Of a stretch of DNA of 64,000 nt, positions 1 through 9,304 are shown piece after piece. Within the stretch, counting starts at the first letter, position 1; each line of letters starts with the position of its first letter. Under the pieces are notes generated by a model, which was not told the origin of the DNA, did not search any database, and saw only the letters and a list, made by a program, of their open reading frames with translations. Both the position numbers and the translations under genes were made by a program. Source of the DNA: Paeniglutamicibacter kerguelensis (GTDB lineage: Bacteria > Actinomycetota > Actinomycetes > Actinomycetales > Micrococcaceae); assembly GCF_017876535.1 (NCBI RefSeq), contig NZ_JAGIOF010000001.1:1426001-1490000 (forward strand), given 5' to 3'.

Positions 1-1138
1 GTTGGTTCATGGCCCCGAACGTCCCCTTGGCGATGTTGGCCGGGATCTTGGTGAAGTACCCGTAGAGGTTGTGGCGATCGTCGCCCGGCCGTGGTCGGTC
101 CGCCAACGCCGCCCCGATCATGCCCAGTTGCTGCCGCTGCCGCACGATGCCGAAGCTCAGGTTCCGCATCAGTAGATCGGTCGTGGACTTGGCCGGAACG
201 CGTGTTTCACCGTAGATGCATAGCCCGTAGTCGGCCAGGTTGTCTCCCGAAAGGCACTGCATGCGCCACAGTTCGTCGGATGAGTAGACGCCGACGTTGA
301 GCTCCTTGCCGGCGAACCGCGGCGACGTCGCATAGAGCTTCCGCAGAACGACCTCAGGGTCTTTGACCACCAGCACCAGGTCGTAGTCGGCAAATTCCCT
401 GCTGTTGACGCTGGAGCCGTAGACGATGACGCACTCGAGCTGGGACCCGATGCTGTGCCGCAGCTCGTCGATGAAGCCGAAGCGGGGACCAAGGACCGGG
501 GGGACTTCCTGCCGGGCGAGGCTGACCTCCGTTACGAATTCCGGACCGCGGAGGTGGGCAACGACCTCTTCGAAGCGGCGCCGGATGGCCAGCAGGCGCT
601 CCAGGTCGGAGGTGCCGGAGTCGCGGGCCATGGCGGTAACGTCGTCCATCAGCAGCTGGCCCTGCAATCCCGGAACCAGGCCCGTCGAGGCGAACTTTCC
701 GGCCTGCCAGAGCCTGTCGTACTTGCTGGCCAACGTGCCGCTGCTGAAACGGGATTGGACGATGGCAGCGGAGAGCGTGACGGATGCCAGGAAGACCACC
801 GACTCAAACCACAACCGTTGGAGGGAGGAGTCGGTGCCATTGGCCTCCACCGGTTGCAGGGGGCGAACGGTTGTTGCACCGGTGCCTGCGGCGGCCCGGT
901 AAAAGCGCGGATGGTACACCGAGGACCATTCCATGGTGATGGGCGAGATCACCCGCGGGTTTTCCAGGTGCTGTTCCGTTGCCCAGCGGTGGATGCCCAG
1001 GAGCTCCGCACCGGAAACCTCGCGGTCGAGGTGGACATAAGAAAGGTGGAATGGAGTTCCCCGCCAAGAGGGAGGTCGCTCAACAACGACCACTTCGCGG
1101 ACCGTATCTGGCGCCGTATCCGCAACGCGCGCCGACAT
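1..1138 (-). CDS. nucleotidyltransferase-domain protein, C-terminus beyond the window
   Basis: An open reading frame of 379 codons runs from an ATG at 1138 off the left edge, so the C-terminus is missing. An AGGGGG ribosome-binding site lies six bases before the ATG. Around residues 230-250 the protein reads VYGSSVN followed by DYDLVLVV, the GS...DxDL signature of the polymerase-beta-type nucleotidyltransferase fold (as in KNTase or MNT proteins). The first ~200 residues have no motif I recognise. The protein probably transfers a nucleotide or is a degenerate member of that fold; the substrate is unknown. Reading this frame rather than the opposite-strand frames is supported by continuous coding character with GC-rich third positions. 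Confidence 0.75.
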   Translation of the reverse strand, partial: MSARVADTAPDTVREVVVVERPPSWRGTPFHLSYVHLDREVSGAELLGIHRWATEQHLENPRVISPITMEWSSVYHPRFYRAAAGTGATTVRPLQPVEANGTDSSLQRLWFESVVFLASVTLSAAIVQSRFSSGTLASKYDRLWQAGKFASTGLVPGLQGQLLMDDVTAMARDSGTSDLERLLAIRRRFEEVVAHLRGPEFVTEVSLARQEVPPVLGPRFGFIDELRHSIGSQLECVIVYGSSVNSREFADYDLVLVVKDPEVVLRKLYATSPRFAGKELNVGVYSSDELWRMQCLSGDNLADYGLCIYGETRVPAKSTTDLLMRNLSFGIVRQRQQLGMIGAALADRPRPGDDRHNLYGYFTKIPANIAKGTFGAMNQ

Positions 1139-1399
1139 CCCAGACCCCCTGTTCCGCCGAGTGGCCCGCCGCGGCGAGGCGCCGCAGGGCAGCTCAGTAC
1201 CCCCAAGTTTCCGCCTGCCGGGCGTTCACTGTCAACGAATGGGGTTGCCGCTTCTGAGCCGGGCGGTCCGGAACGCTTGGCAAACCAACGGCTCTAATCC
1301 GGACCTCCATGGACCACAAATCCGGGCAATCGGGCCGATTTCGCCGGCGTGCCACCCGCGTGGCCGGATGTTGCGTCGTGAACTGGCAGGATGGGACCC

Positions 1400-1903
1400 A
1401 TGAAAAAATTGAGTGCCGTCCTGCCAGCGCGTTCCCGAACCCACACGGTCGCGTTGGGTGTCGGTGCAGCCACGTGGTTGGCCGGATTCGTTTCGGTATA
1501 TTTGGTTGCCCCGGTGGGTACAGGTCTGAATGTGTGGCAGTCCTACGCGGCATTCCAGGCCGGATCCAATGCGGGCAACGCGCTGGCGCTTGCCATCTAC
1601 GCCGTGTGGGGCGCCGGCGTGCTCTTTGTGGTTCGTGGGTCGCGGCTCAGCGCCGTGACCTCCGTCCTTGGCGCGCACGGACTCATCGGAATCGGTGTCT
1701 TTTACCCGGCCGCGGTCATGGGCTTCGGGATCGCGCACGTTGTCGGCTATGAAGACGATGTGCCGTCGCACGGCGGCATGGCCATGGGCCTGGTGGTCAG
1801 TGGCGGCATCGCGTTGGTGCTCCTGTTCGGCATGCTCGCGGGTCGTCGTGCCGCCAATCTCATGGAGCGTGCCGGCATTTCGGGGCCGATGAACATCCCA
1901 TAG
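1400..1903 (+). CDS. small four-span membrane protein, function unknown
   Basis: A 167-residue hydrophobic protein with about four membrane spans (roughly residues 15-37, 55-80, 88-112 and 125-150). The ATG at 1400 is preferred to an in-frame ATG at 1391 because GGCAGG ends nine bases before 1400 but directly abuts 1391, and because the protein then begins MKK. No catalytic motif is visible. It stands alone, with opposite-strand genes on both sides. Function not recognised; DUF-type integral membrane protein. Confidence 0.7.
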   Translation: MKKLSAVLPARSRTHTVALGVGAATWLAGFVSVYLVAPVGTGLNVWQSYAAFQAGSNAGNALALAIYAVWGAGVLFVVRGSRLSAVTSVLGAHGLIGIGVFYPAAVMGFGIAHVVGYEDDVPSHGGMAMGLVVSGGIALVLLFGMLAGRRAANLMERAGISGPMNIP

Positions 1904-2034
1904 TGAAATGCCGCGGTGGATGGCCGGGGCGGGCGCACAGCGTTGCGGTGGAGCGGGGCCTTCCCCTCATGGGCTACCACTCACCAATAGGTTTTCGGTC
2001 GATGGCAAGCGTCTGGCCCGGAACAAGGGCCGAA

Positions 2035-3369
2035 TCACAGGCCGCCGGCACGCCTCGGATCTTGCACCGCTCGAGGCGGCTGCCGGGTTTGGGTGCGCCG
2101 GGAGGTGCTTCGTGCGTAGTTCCCGGCGCGTCCGCTGGAGAGGGCCAGCAGGATCAGCACGTCGCAGGCCAGCCCGACTAGGCCAGCCTCCAGGGTGATC
2201 CTCGTGACGCCAGTGGAGACATCGATCGCCTGGATGACGATCGACACGGCGCTGAGCCACATGGCAGCGACGCGCGCCCAGTTCCTGCCGGCAAGGATGC
2301 CCCACGCCATGACCAGTTCGCCGACGCCGAACAACAGGACGACGGCGGCAATGACGGCCAGCGCGGCCGTGGTGACTGATGGTTCCGCGGGCGCCCCGTC
2401 GATCGTCACGTGGGCGAACTGCGTGGAGGCGCCCAGCAGCTTCGGGACCAGAAGCAGGGCGACCACAGCCCTGGCCACGACCAGGAGGCCGCCGACCACA
2501 GTGGGGGCGGAAATCGCCGCGCCGGCGTGCGACGACGGGCCCGGAAGGCCGGATGTGGCGGGGATCCGCCGGACATCGATGATCGGCAGGTCCCCGTCCG
2601 TGGAAATCGAGTCCCCGCCTCCGTTGCGCGAGTGGTAACCCGTGGAGAAGTCCTTGATCACGCCGACCGACACCAGGGGTTCGGCCGCGGACACGCTGCG
2701 GACGATGTGGTCCCGCTCGACGTCGGTGTTCCGTTCGATCTTGTGCGTGATCTGCAGGGTGAACAGCGAGAATCCCACGCTGCGGTCGTAAGTCCCGGTA
2801 GCAAGCCAGGCGACGGTGCGGCCGCCGGGCAGCATCCACCCCTCGGGGCAGCGCCAGAAGCGCACATGGTGCCGCTGGCCGGGGGTGTTGTCCACCTCCT
2901 GCTGGTAGGCGAAGTCCTGCTGCCGGCCAAAAAGATACAGCGGGCTGACCGGCGCCCCCGGGTAGCTGCGGCGCAGGATCGTCGACTCCGCGATGCGCCG
3001 GCCGCTGGAGAACGTCAGGTCGTCGGCCATGGTCCAGCCCGCGGAGCCCATGGCCGCATGGACTTGGCTTTCGGAGCCCAGCAGGGCGAGGTTCACGGGG
3101 TCGCCCAGCAGCCCGTCGCTGGTCCGGGCGCGGCCGATGAAGTAGCCGGGGACGTAGATCGCCGTCAGGATCCGGTGCAGGCGCGGCAACAGCAGGTAGG
3201 CGACGAACGCCCAGAAGACCAGGGGAAACCAGAGCTGGCCCCAGCCCAGGTGGAAACTCTCGCCGACCAGGAGGAAGGCGAGCCACACCGTTGCGGTGCC
3301 GCCCAGGACAAAGAAGACATGGTCCAGTGCGCTGTCGGTGATGGTCCGCTTTTTCGCCCTTTTGGCCAT
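2035..3369 (-). CDS. LssY C-terminal domain membrane protein
   Basis: A 444-residue membrane protein. Two membrane spans occur near residues 18-65, a soluble central part follows (about 85-250), and four hydrophobic stretches lie at 290-420. The central part carries the conserved blocks of the LssY C-terminal family: GSESQVHAAM, LRRSYPGAPVSPLYLFGR, then QRHHVRFWRCP and TYDRSVGFSLFTLQITHKI. GGAG stands seven bases before the ATG. The C-terminal 35 residues are basic and low-complexity. LssY domains occur on their own or fused to PAP2/DedA domains; the biochemical role is not established. Family assignment is from recognised sequence blocks, function is open. Confidence 0.8.
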   Translation of the reverse strand: MAKRAKKRTITDSALDHVFFVLGGTATVWLAFLLVGESFHLGWGQLWFPLVFWAFVAYLLLPRLHRILTAIYVPGYFIGRARTSDGLLGDPVNLALLGSESQVHAAMGSAGWTMADDLTFSSGRRIAESTILRRSYPGAPVSPLYLFGRQQDFAYQQEVDNTPGQRHHVRFWRCPEGWMLPGGRTVAWLATGTYDRSVGFSLFTLQITHKIERNTDVERDHIVRSVSAAEPLVSVGVIKDFSTGYHSRNGGGDSISTDGDLPIIDVRRIPATSGLPGPSSHAGAAISAPTVVGGLLVVARAVVALLLVPKLLGASTQFAHVTIDGAPAEPSVTTAALAVIAAVVLLFGVGELVMAWGILAGRNWARVAAMWLSAVSIVIQAIDVSTGVTRITLEAGLVGLACDVLILLALSSGRAGNYARSTSRRTQTRQPPRAVQDPRRAGGL

Positions 3370-3466
3370 TGACCACTCCGTTCCGTCGCATCCAACTGGT
3401 TAGAGCTTACTTTCCGAGGCGCTTCGTGAGCACCCGAGGATCACCTGCGGTGCGCTTCGGAACTGA

Positions 3467-4336
3467 CTAGGGAAGAGCGAGTGCGGCAGCGATCATGCGG
3501 TGACCTTGCCGCTCGAACGTTTCGTCGCCGATCTTGTATGCCCACGCCGCAGTTCCAATTGCTTCACGGATTTGAATGATCCTCCACAGTTCTCGGTCGC
3601 GGGGATCTGCGCCGTATCCGTCGAAGAACGCGGCCTCCAGTTCCGGGTTGTCTTGCCACTGTTGGGCGGCGAGACGGCAGAAATCACTCATCGCCGGGCG
3701 GTGTTCGAATCGTCCGAAGTCGATGATGCGCACGGTTCCAGGCCTGTTCTGGTCGTTTGCGTTGAAGAGCCAGTTACGTGGCTGCCAATCGCCGTGCGTC
3801 GGCACAACGGGCACCGAAACCGGAAGATGGGAGCGGAGTGTTTCCCGCAGCAGGGTGGCGGTGCCGTGGTCAATCCGGTGCTCGCCGTCCAACCAGGCCA
3901 GTGCCTTGCATGTCGCCCGGGCATCGACGGCATCATCGATCCGCACGTGCTGCCGGTGAAACCTTCCCAGCAGGCGACCTGCCTGCAGGTATGTGTCGGG
4001 ATCGGCTTCCGCCGAAGTGCCCTGTACCAGCTGCCCGGGCAGGTACGTGGTGACGAGGATGTTTGCCTCGTTGTCGCAGTGGACCATTCGCGAGGCGTGG
4101 CCAGTGTCGGCCAGTACACCGGTGGCCGTCCGGTGGGCCGCTATCTCGCGGGAAACGTGGTGGTTGTCGCCGGACCCGGCCTTGACGATGAAGCGTCCAG
4201 CTCCCGCGGATACGTCCAACACGGTTGTCAGCGCCAAACCCCAGCTCAGGTCAGCACCCAGCTGCGCGTCAGGCAACCAAGTATCGAGGAGTGCGGACTG
4301 CGATTCGGCGAGATGTTCCCGATGCCAAGAAGTCAT
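3467..4336 (-). CDS. aminoglycoside-phosphotransferase-family kinase
   Basis: A 289-residue protein of the APH/choline-kinase fold. The catalytic loop HGDWQPRNWL (about residues 184-193) has the family HxDxxxxN pattern and IIDFGR (about 209-214) supplies the metal-binding aspartate. The N-lobe has a short glycine-rich segment followed by FIVKAG, with the expected ATP-binding lysine. It probably phosphorylates a small hydroxylated metabolite; antibiotic resistance cannot be inferred from sequence alone. It is a single gene in the same direction as its neighbours, with gaps of about 100 bases on each side. Confidence 0.82.
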   Translation of the reverse strand: MTSWHREHLAESQSALLDTWLPDAQLGADLSWGLALTTVLDVSAGAGRFIVKAGSGDNHHVSREIAAHRTATGVLADTGHASRMVHCDNEANILVTTYLPGQLVQGTSAEADPDTYLQAGRLLGRFHRQHVRIDDAVDARATCKALAWLDGEHRIDHGTATLLRETLRSHLPVSVPVVPTHGDWQPRNWLFNANDQNRPGTVRIIDFGRFEHRPAMSDFCRLAAQQWQDNPELEAAFFDGYGADPRDRELWRIIQIREAIGTAAWAYKIGDETFERQGHRMIAAALALP

Positions 4337-4455
4337 TCGGGAAACTTTACCCGGTGACTTGAATCGAGGCGTTGATCCTTGTGGCTTGGGCGGTTCTGCC
4401 CGGAGCCATTCGCGTGGACCACCACCGACCGGCAGGAATCCACCGCTCGCGGAAC

Positions 4456-5922
4456 CTAGCGCTTGAGGTAGTCCGAGCAGACGGGGTCCACCGGGATGTC
4501 GCGGTGCAGCACCATGATGCCGTGGTCGATCGGGGCGACCTGCTTGAACCCCAGCGCCTCGGCGCGGCGCAGCGCCTGCGGGGGCAGCAACGGATCCCAG
4601 CCGCCCATTTCCTGTTCGTTGAAGTCGATGATCATCCAGCTGGACAAGTCGGTGCCGATGTCGCCCATCATGCCCACGTAGGTGCGGTCGGTCAGGTGCG
4701 GGACCAGGGTGTCGGCCGATTCGACGCAGACGCCGTCGGGAATCATCTCCACGGCGCGTTCCTTGGCGGCGACCAGTTCGCTGGTGCTCCAGTTGGCGCC
4801 GGTGAGCGTGCGGCCCAGCGGGAAGATCGAGTGGAAGAAGAGCGTGCCGACCAGCGCAAAGGCCAGCAGGTAGGCCGGGGCGATGACCTTGATCCTGGTC
4901 CAGCCGTAGCGGTCGATCAGCTTGCCCAGCACATGCACGGCGGAGAGGATGAGGATCGGGGCCATGATCGCGTCGTACTGGTAGACCGGGGCCCAGGTGT
5001 TAAGCCGGTCGTTGAACAGTCGGCTGAGCAGCAGCGGCGCCCCGAGGATCACGTACGGGGAGGCCAGCGGCAGCAGCGCCAGCGGCAGGAAGCTCAGCAG
5101 CCAGAGCAGCAGCTTGAGCTGGTGGTTGAAGAGGATGCCGATGGACTGGAAGGGGTGGGTGGCCAGGAAGACGATCGCGGCGCCCGCGCTGGCGCCCAGG
5201 GCGGTGTACTGCCAGTAGGTGAAGGCTCCCGCGGGGGAGAAGAGCGGGATCAGGTAGCTGGTGACAACCACGTACCCGGCCAGGCCGATGGCCATGGTCA
5301 GCCCCGCCTTGGCCCACTGTTTGTGGAAGAGCAGCACGATGCCGACGGCGACCATGGTGATGCCCATGTCCTCGCGCACCAGCAGCAGGGAGCTGGCCAG
5401 CCCGACGACCAGCCAGTAGCGGCCGCGGTCGAACGCCCAGATGATCCACGCCATGATCGGCACGCCGAACGCGACCTCGTGGAACTCCCAGTTGACGATC
5501 GACTGGAACGGCCACCACAGCAGCAGGGCGCAGGCGGTGAGCAGCGCGCCGAGGTGCCCGAAGCGCGGGCGGGTGAACAGGTAGACCGGGATCGCGGTGG
5601 AGACCAGCAGGGCCGCCAGAGCGATGCCGAGCATGCGCGGGTCGTCCCAGATCCAGTACAGCGGGGCCAGCAGGGCCAGGATCGGGTGGAAGTGGTCGCC
5701 CAGCAGGTTGAAGTCCACGCCCTTGATCGGGACGATCGGCGGCTTGAACAGCGCATATTGCCGCACGGCCTGGTCGAAGATGCCAAGGTCGTAGCCGCGG
5801 GACTCGTAGTTCTTGAACTTCAGGAACGCGTGGGCGACGTACAAGACCCCCGCGAGAGCCATGGCCAGCCCGAGATGGAGTTTCTGCGGGCGAGTCATTT
5901 TCGCGGGGGTCTTGGTAGGCAT
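4456..5922 (-). CDS. DUF2079 polytopic membrane protein
   Basis: A 488-residue integral membrane protein with about ten hydrophobic spans. It has the DUF2079 signature: an N-terminal span followed by YDLGIFDQAV and, further on, LLGDHFHPILALLAPLYW with a conserved histidine cluster, then REDMG. The family resembles GT-C glycosyltransferases or mannosyltransferases in topology, with acidic and histidine residues in the first extracytoplasmic loop, so a polyprenyl-phosphate-sugar role in the envelope is possible but unproven. The C-terminal ~140 residues are extracytoplasmic. The start ATG follows GAGG at a tight spacing. The downstream end lies about 120 bases before the kinase gene. Confidence 0.82.
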   Translation of the reverse strand: MPTKTPAKMTRPQKLHLGLAMALAGVLYVAHAFLKFKNYESRGYDLGIFDQAVRQYALFKPPIVPIKGVDFNLLGDHFHPILALLAPLYWIWDDPRMLGIALAALLVSTAIPVYLFTRPRFGHLGALLTACALLLWWPFQSIVNWEFHEVAFGVPIMAWIIWAFDRGRYWLVVGLASSLLLVREDMGITMVAVGIVLLFHKQWAKAGLTMAIGLAGYVVVTSYLIPLFSPAGAFTYWQYTALGASAGAAIVFLATHPFQSIGILFNHQLKLLLWLLSFLPLALLPLASPYVILGAPLLLSRLFNDRLNTWAPVYQYDAIMAPILILSAVHVLGKLIDRYGWTRIKVIAPAYLLAFALVGTLFFHSIFPLGRTLTGANWSTSELVAAKERAVEMIPDGVCVESADTLVPHLTDRTYVGMMGDIGTDLSSWMIIDFNEQEMGGWDPLLPPQALRRAEALGFKQVAPIDHGIMVLHRDIPVDPVCSDYLKR

Positions 5923-5993
5923 AACCTCGAGTTTATCCAGTCGTCAGGCGCGGCTTGCCGCACCTTGGTGTGCGGCTGGTCACGGAAGTGCGG

Positions 5994-6626
5994 CTACTTG
6001 GCCGAGGACAGGCCGGTGCGGGCCATGGCGTCGGCGTAGGCCGCGTAGATCTCTTCGAGGTGTGCCTGCTGGCGCTCCGGGGAACCGGCGAACGCGCGGC
6101 CGTCCAGGGACTTGACCTTGTAGGTCTTGAAACCGCGGCGCCAGAGCAGCGGGTTCTGGGTCTTGAGCAGCTGCTCGGAGAGGCGGTGTGCCTCGGTGCC
6201 GTGGGCGATCAAGACCGAGGCGCGCGGGACGACCTTGAGCAGGCGCAGCAGCGGCTTGAGGCCCGAGGTGATCTCCGGCGGCTGGAACTTGCCGTTCGGC
6301 TCGCCCGGGGTGTGCCACGGGGAAACGTTCCACGGCAGGATGTACTCGGGGCGCAGGCCCAGCTGCCACTGCATGCCCAGCATACGGGTCGCGGCCTCCT
6401 GCGAGCCGGCATCGATGAAGCCGTTTTCGTTGGCGACGCCGATGTTCGAGTACAGCGAAATGATGCGTGCTTCCTCGATGTTGTGCACCGGGTCCACGTA
6501 GGAAACCGAGGAGGTGGGTCGCAGCAAGCGAGTCTCGTCCAGAAGGCGGTTGACTGGTTCGATCTGCTCTTCGTAACGGCGTTCCATGAGGGAGTTCTCG
6601 ACGTGGTCCGGGGCAATTGCTGTCAT
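5994..6626 (-). CDS. uracil-DNA-glycosylase-superfamily-like protein
   Basis: A 210-residue soluble protein. The block ILPWNVSPWHTPG (about residues 94-106) followed by SVLIAHGTEAHRL (about 136-150) resembles the NxxPW and late motif regions of the uracil-DNA glycosylase superfamily. The classical GQDPY water-activating motif is not evident; SLYSNIGVANENGFIDAG precedes instead. It could therefore be a divergent glycosylase or a related fold with another role. GGAGAA lies 12 bases before the ATG, a rather long spacing. Assignment by motif resemblance only. Confidence 0.6.
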   Translation of the reverse strand: MTAIAPDHVENSLMERRYEEQIEPVNRLLDETRLLRPTSSVSYVDPVHNIEEARIISLYSNIGVANENGFIDAGSQEAATRMLGMQWQLGLRPEYILPWNVSPWHTPGEPNGKFQPPEITSGLKPLLRLLKVVPRASVLIAHGTEAHRLSEQLLKTQNPLLWRRGFKTYKVKSLDGRAFAGSPERQQAHLEEIYAAYADAMARTGLSSAK

Positions 6627-6914
6627 TGAGGTGCGCTTCTCCTGCTGGGGTCGAACGAGGGGGCATGGGGGAGGTTTGGGCGCGCGGGAATACGGTTCCC
6701 GCGCGTCGCGAACACGCCGATGCTACTTAAGTGGTTTGGAGGGGTGGGACCTGGTGTGATCCGGTGGCTGGAATGCCACGGGAAGAACGGGAGGAAGGTC
6801 CACTTTCAACAATAGCCGCTGAGGGCGGAATTTGGCACACGTGGCGTCGGCCAATGCGGGGTGATGATCGGCACAAAATGCCGTTTGCGCGGCCATGTTC
6901 GGTAGTTTTGTCCG

Positions 6915-8069
6915 ATGAACACGATGCTTTGGCCCGGCTGGATCGCCATCCTTTTTGCCACGCTCTTCACGGCCGCCGCCGGGGTGTTTCTCCTAGCCAT
7001 GCAGTACCACCGGCACGGCCGCCTGTCCTGGCGCCGGTCCCTGGCCAGCGTCACGGTGATCCTCTACCTGTTCGGCCTCCTGAGCTACACGATGCTTCCG
7101 TTGCCGCCCACCCGCGGGGACTTTTGTGACATCCCGGGAATGGGCGGGGTGCAGAAGATGCCCTTCGCCTTCCTGCCGCAGCTCAAGGAGGCGCTGCTGG
7201 ATTCGCCGGGGGCGATCCTCCATGATGCGCTGTTGCTCCAGGTTGCGTTGAACGTGGTGCTGTTCCTGCCGCTGGGCGTGCTGGCCGTGCGCTGGGCGCG
7301 CGTCGGCTTCATCGGCGCGGTGCTGCTGGGCGGGCTGGCCTCGGTGCTGATCGAGACCACCCAGTACACGGGCGTCTTCGGGATCTACGACTGCGCCTAC
7401 CGGGTGACGGACATCGACGACGTCATCGCCAACACCTCCGGCGCGGCGATCGGCGCCCTGCTGGCCTACCTGCCGGTGTTCGCCTGGATCTCGGGCCCGA
7501 ACGAGCGGGTGGCGGCCCGGGAATACCACAGGCCGCGCCCGGTGACCCGCACTCGGCGCATGCTGGGCATGGTCTTCGACCTGGCGCTGGTGGCCGTGTT
7601 CGCGTTCATCCTGGGCACCGGCGGCGCCCTGGTGAACAACGTGGCCGGGAAGCCGCTGGACACCAACGTGCTTGACGTTGCGGCCGCGCTGCTTCCCCCG
7701 CTTCTGGTAATCATCCTGCCGGCGCTGGCGCCGGGGCGCGCCTCGCTGGGCCAGCGCTGCACCTGGATCTTCGCCGCGGACGAGTCGGGCTACCCGGCCG
7801 GGATCGGCAGCCAGGCGCTGCGCACCTTGCTCGGCGGCGGCGGGTTCACGCTGCTGCTCGGCGCCGCCGAGCTGGCGGGGGACACCGGAGCCGGGCTCGG
7901 GCTGCGCGCCACCGCCTTCCTGCTGGGGGCCGCCTGCCTGCTGGTGGTCCTCCTAGATGCCTCCGGCCGCGGCTTCTCCGCCCGCATCACCGGCCTGCAC
8001 TTTGCCGACCGGCGCGCGGTTCCGGCCAGCGGCCGGGCCGCCGGCCGGAACCGCGAATGGGCCGCCTGA
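6915..8069 (+). CDS. VanZ-RDD fusion membrane protein
   Basis: A 384-residue membrane protein made of two families. Residues ~30-170 form a VanZ domain: four spans with YTMLPLPP after the second and NVVLFLPLGVL plus the acidic VTDIDDVIANTSGAAIG typical of VanZ. Residues ~205-350 form an RDD domain: RMLGMVFDLALVAVF at its start and further spans. VanZ confers low-level teicoplanin resistance in the Tn1546 cluster but is widespread and mostly of unknown function; RDD proteins are often small transporters. No glycopeptide-resistance genes are adjacent. The C-terminal tail is basic. The ribosome-binding site is weak, so the start is reasonable but not certain. Confidence 0.85.
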   Translation: MNTMLWPGWIAILFATLFTAAAGVFLLAMQYHRHGRLSWRRSLASVTVILYLFGLLSYTMLPLPPTRGDFCDIPGMGGVQKMPFAFLPQLKEALLDSPGAILHDALLLQVALNVVLFLPLGVLAVRWARVGFIGAVLLGGLASVLIETTQYTGVFGIYDCAYRVTDIDDVIANTSGAAIGALLAYLPVFAWISGPNERVAAREYHRPRPVTRTRRMLGMVFDLALVAVFAFILGTGGALVNNVAGKPLDTNVLDVAAALLPPLLVIILPALAPGRASLGQRCTWIFAADESGYPAGIGSQALRTLLGGGGFTLLLGAAELAGDTGAGLGLRATAFLLGAACLLVVLLDASGRGFSARITGLHFADRRAVPASGRAAGRNREWAA

Positions 8070-8228
8070 GGTCGGCCCGGGAACGACCTGCAAATCGTGC
8101 GTTTTGCCCTGTGGGCACGCTGTCCACGTAGGATTGAGGCTGGTTTGCCATGGGGGCGTGTCACTTGCACGAAGGTCCAGACCACACCTGCACCGCGAAA
8201 AACCGACGAAGATTGAGGCAATTAAACG

Positions 8229-9050
8229 ATGAATGAGAAGATCCCGAACGAGCCGCACAAGGCGGTCCTGCGCACCGCCGTAGCGGCAACGGTCCTGATC
8301 GCTGTGGGCGCCTTCGTGCTGTCCTTCGACGCGTTGACGGACCTGGCCGGGCGCTCGGGCATCAACGCCAACCTCGCCTGGATCTGGCCGATCATCGTCG
8401 ACGGCATGATCGTCGCCTCCACCGTGGCGATCGTAGCGCTGAACGGCCACAGCCGCCGCGCCATGATCTACCCGTGGTCGCTGCTCTTCTTCGGTGCGAT
8501 CGTCTCCACCGCGGCGAACTCCGTGCACGCGATCCTCACCGTCAGCGCCCAGCAATCGGACATCCCTCCGGTGGTTTCGGCGCTGGTCGCGGCCATGCCG
8601 CCGGTGGTCCTGCTGGCCATCACCCACCTGACGGTCCACATGTACCAGAAGAAGGCCGAGGCGGCGGAGCTGCGCGCGGCGGCCGAGTACGACGAGGAAG
8701 CCGCCGAATCGGAGAAGTACGGGCTGGCCTACGACGATGGATTCCAGGCCGCGATGGCCGACGCGCAGGCCGCGGAGGCCGAACGCCTGGAAGCTGCCCG
8801 CCAGAAGGCCGCCGACGACGTTGCACGGGCCCGCGTCGAGGGCAAGCTCGAGGGCTCCAAGGCCGCGGCGCAGGCCTCGACGAAGCCCGGCACGCCGCCC
8901 GCCGTGATCCCGGCCAACTCCAACGGCGCCCCGGCCAAGAACAACAGCCAGGGCGCGAAGAATGGCAAGGTCCAGGTCCTGACCCCGGCCAAGAACGGCG
9001 CATCCCCGTTGTACGACGAGGTTGCCCAGTCGATCGACAGCAAGAACTAA
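8229..9050 (+). CDS. DUF2637 membrane protein with charged C-terminal tail
   Basis: A 273-residue protein with four spans in the first ~140 residues in the DUF2637 arrangement (WIWPIIVDGMIVASTVA, then YPWSLLFFGAIVSTAANSVHA). An alanine- and glutamate-rich stretch (about 140-225) is probably coiled coil, and the end is low-complexity, asparagine- and lysine-rich. DUF2637 proteins are common on actinobacterial plasmids (SpdB-like spread proteins) and chromosomes; some carry DNA-binding tails. No plasmid genes are seen next to it. GAGG precedes the ATG by about 12 bases, and a strong hairpin terminator follows. Confidence 0.85.
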   Translation: MNEKIPNEPHKAVLRTAVAATVLIAVGAFVLSFDALTDLAGRSGINANLAWIWPIIVDGMIVASTVAIVALNGHSRRAMIYPWSLLFFGAIVSTAANSVHAILTVSAQQSDIPPVVSALVAAMPPVVLLAITHLTVHMYQKKAEAAELRAAAEYDEEAAESEKYGLAYDDGFQAAMADAQAAEAERLEAARQKAADDVARARVEGKLEGSKAAAQASTKPGTPPAVIPANSNGAPAKNNSQGAKNGKVQVLTPAKNGASPLYDEVAQSIDSKN

Positions 9051-9135
9051 CACCAGGAACCAGCACTGGTATCATCCGGCCGCGGCGGATTTCCCGCCGC
9101 ACCGTGAATCCGCTGCCTGAGTCCGCACCACGACG

Positions 9136-9178
9136 CCCCGCCGCACCCCGTATCGCTTCCGGGGCACGGCGGGGTTTT
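9136..9178 (+). terminator. intrinsic terminator after the DUF2637 gene
   Basis: An inverted repeat pairs CCCCGCCG (9136-9143) with CGGCGGGG (9067+100 region, 9167-9174) and CCCCG (9146-9150) with CGGGG (9160-9164), separated by a CA/CA internal mismatch, and is followed by TTTT. This is a canonical rho-independent terminator about 85 bases past the stop codon. Confidence 0.85.
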
Positions 9179-9304
9179 GTATTCCGGGGGGATTCCCTGC
9201 GGATTGTCAGGTTTGCGGCGTGCGGCGGAACCCGGCACGGCAAATCGGCAGTTGATAGGGTGGGAAACTGATTCCCCAAGAGCAGTTGTATGTAGGAGGC
9301 ACGT

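Noticed and set aside
455..1297. 280-codon plus-strand frame over the nucleotidyltransferase gene
   Set aside because: It is antisense to a frame with clear nucleotidyltransferase motifs and a good ribosome-binding site; its own composition is Gly/Arg/Pro noise.
4372..6039. 555-codon plus-strand frame
   Set aside because: Antisense shadow of the DUF2079 gene; long runs of Gln/Asp/Arg/Gly arise from codon bias of the opposite strand.
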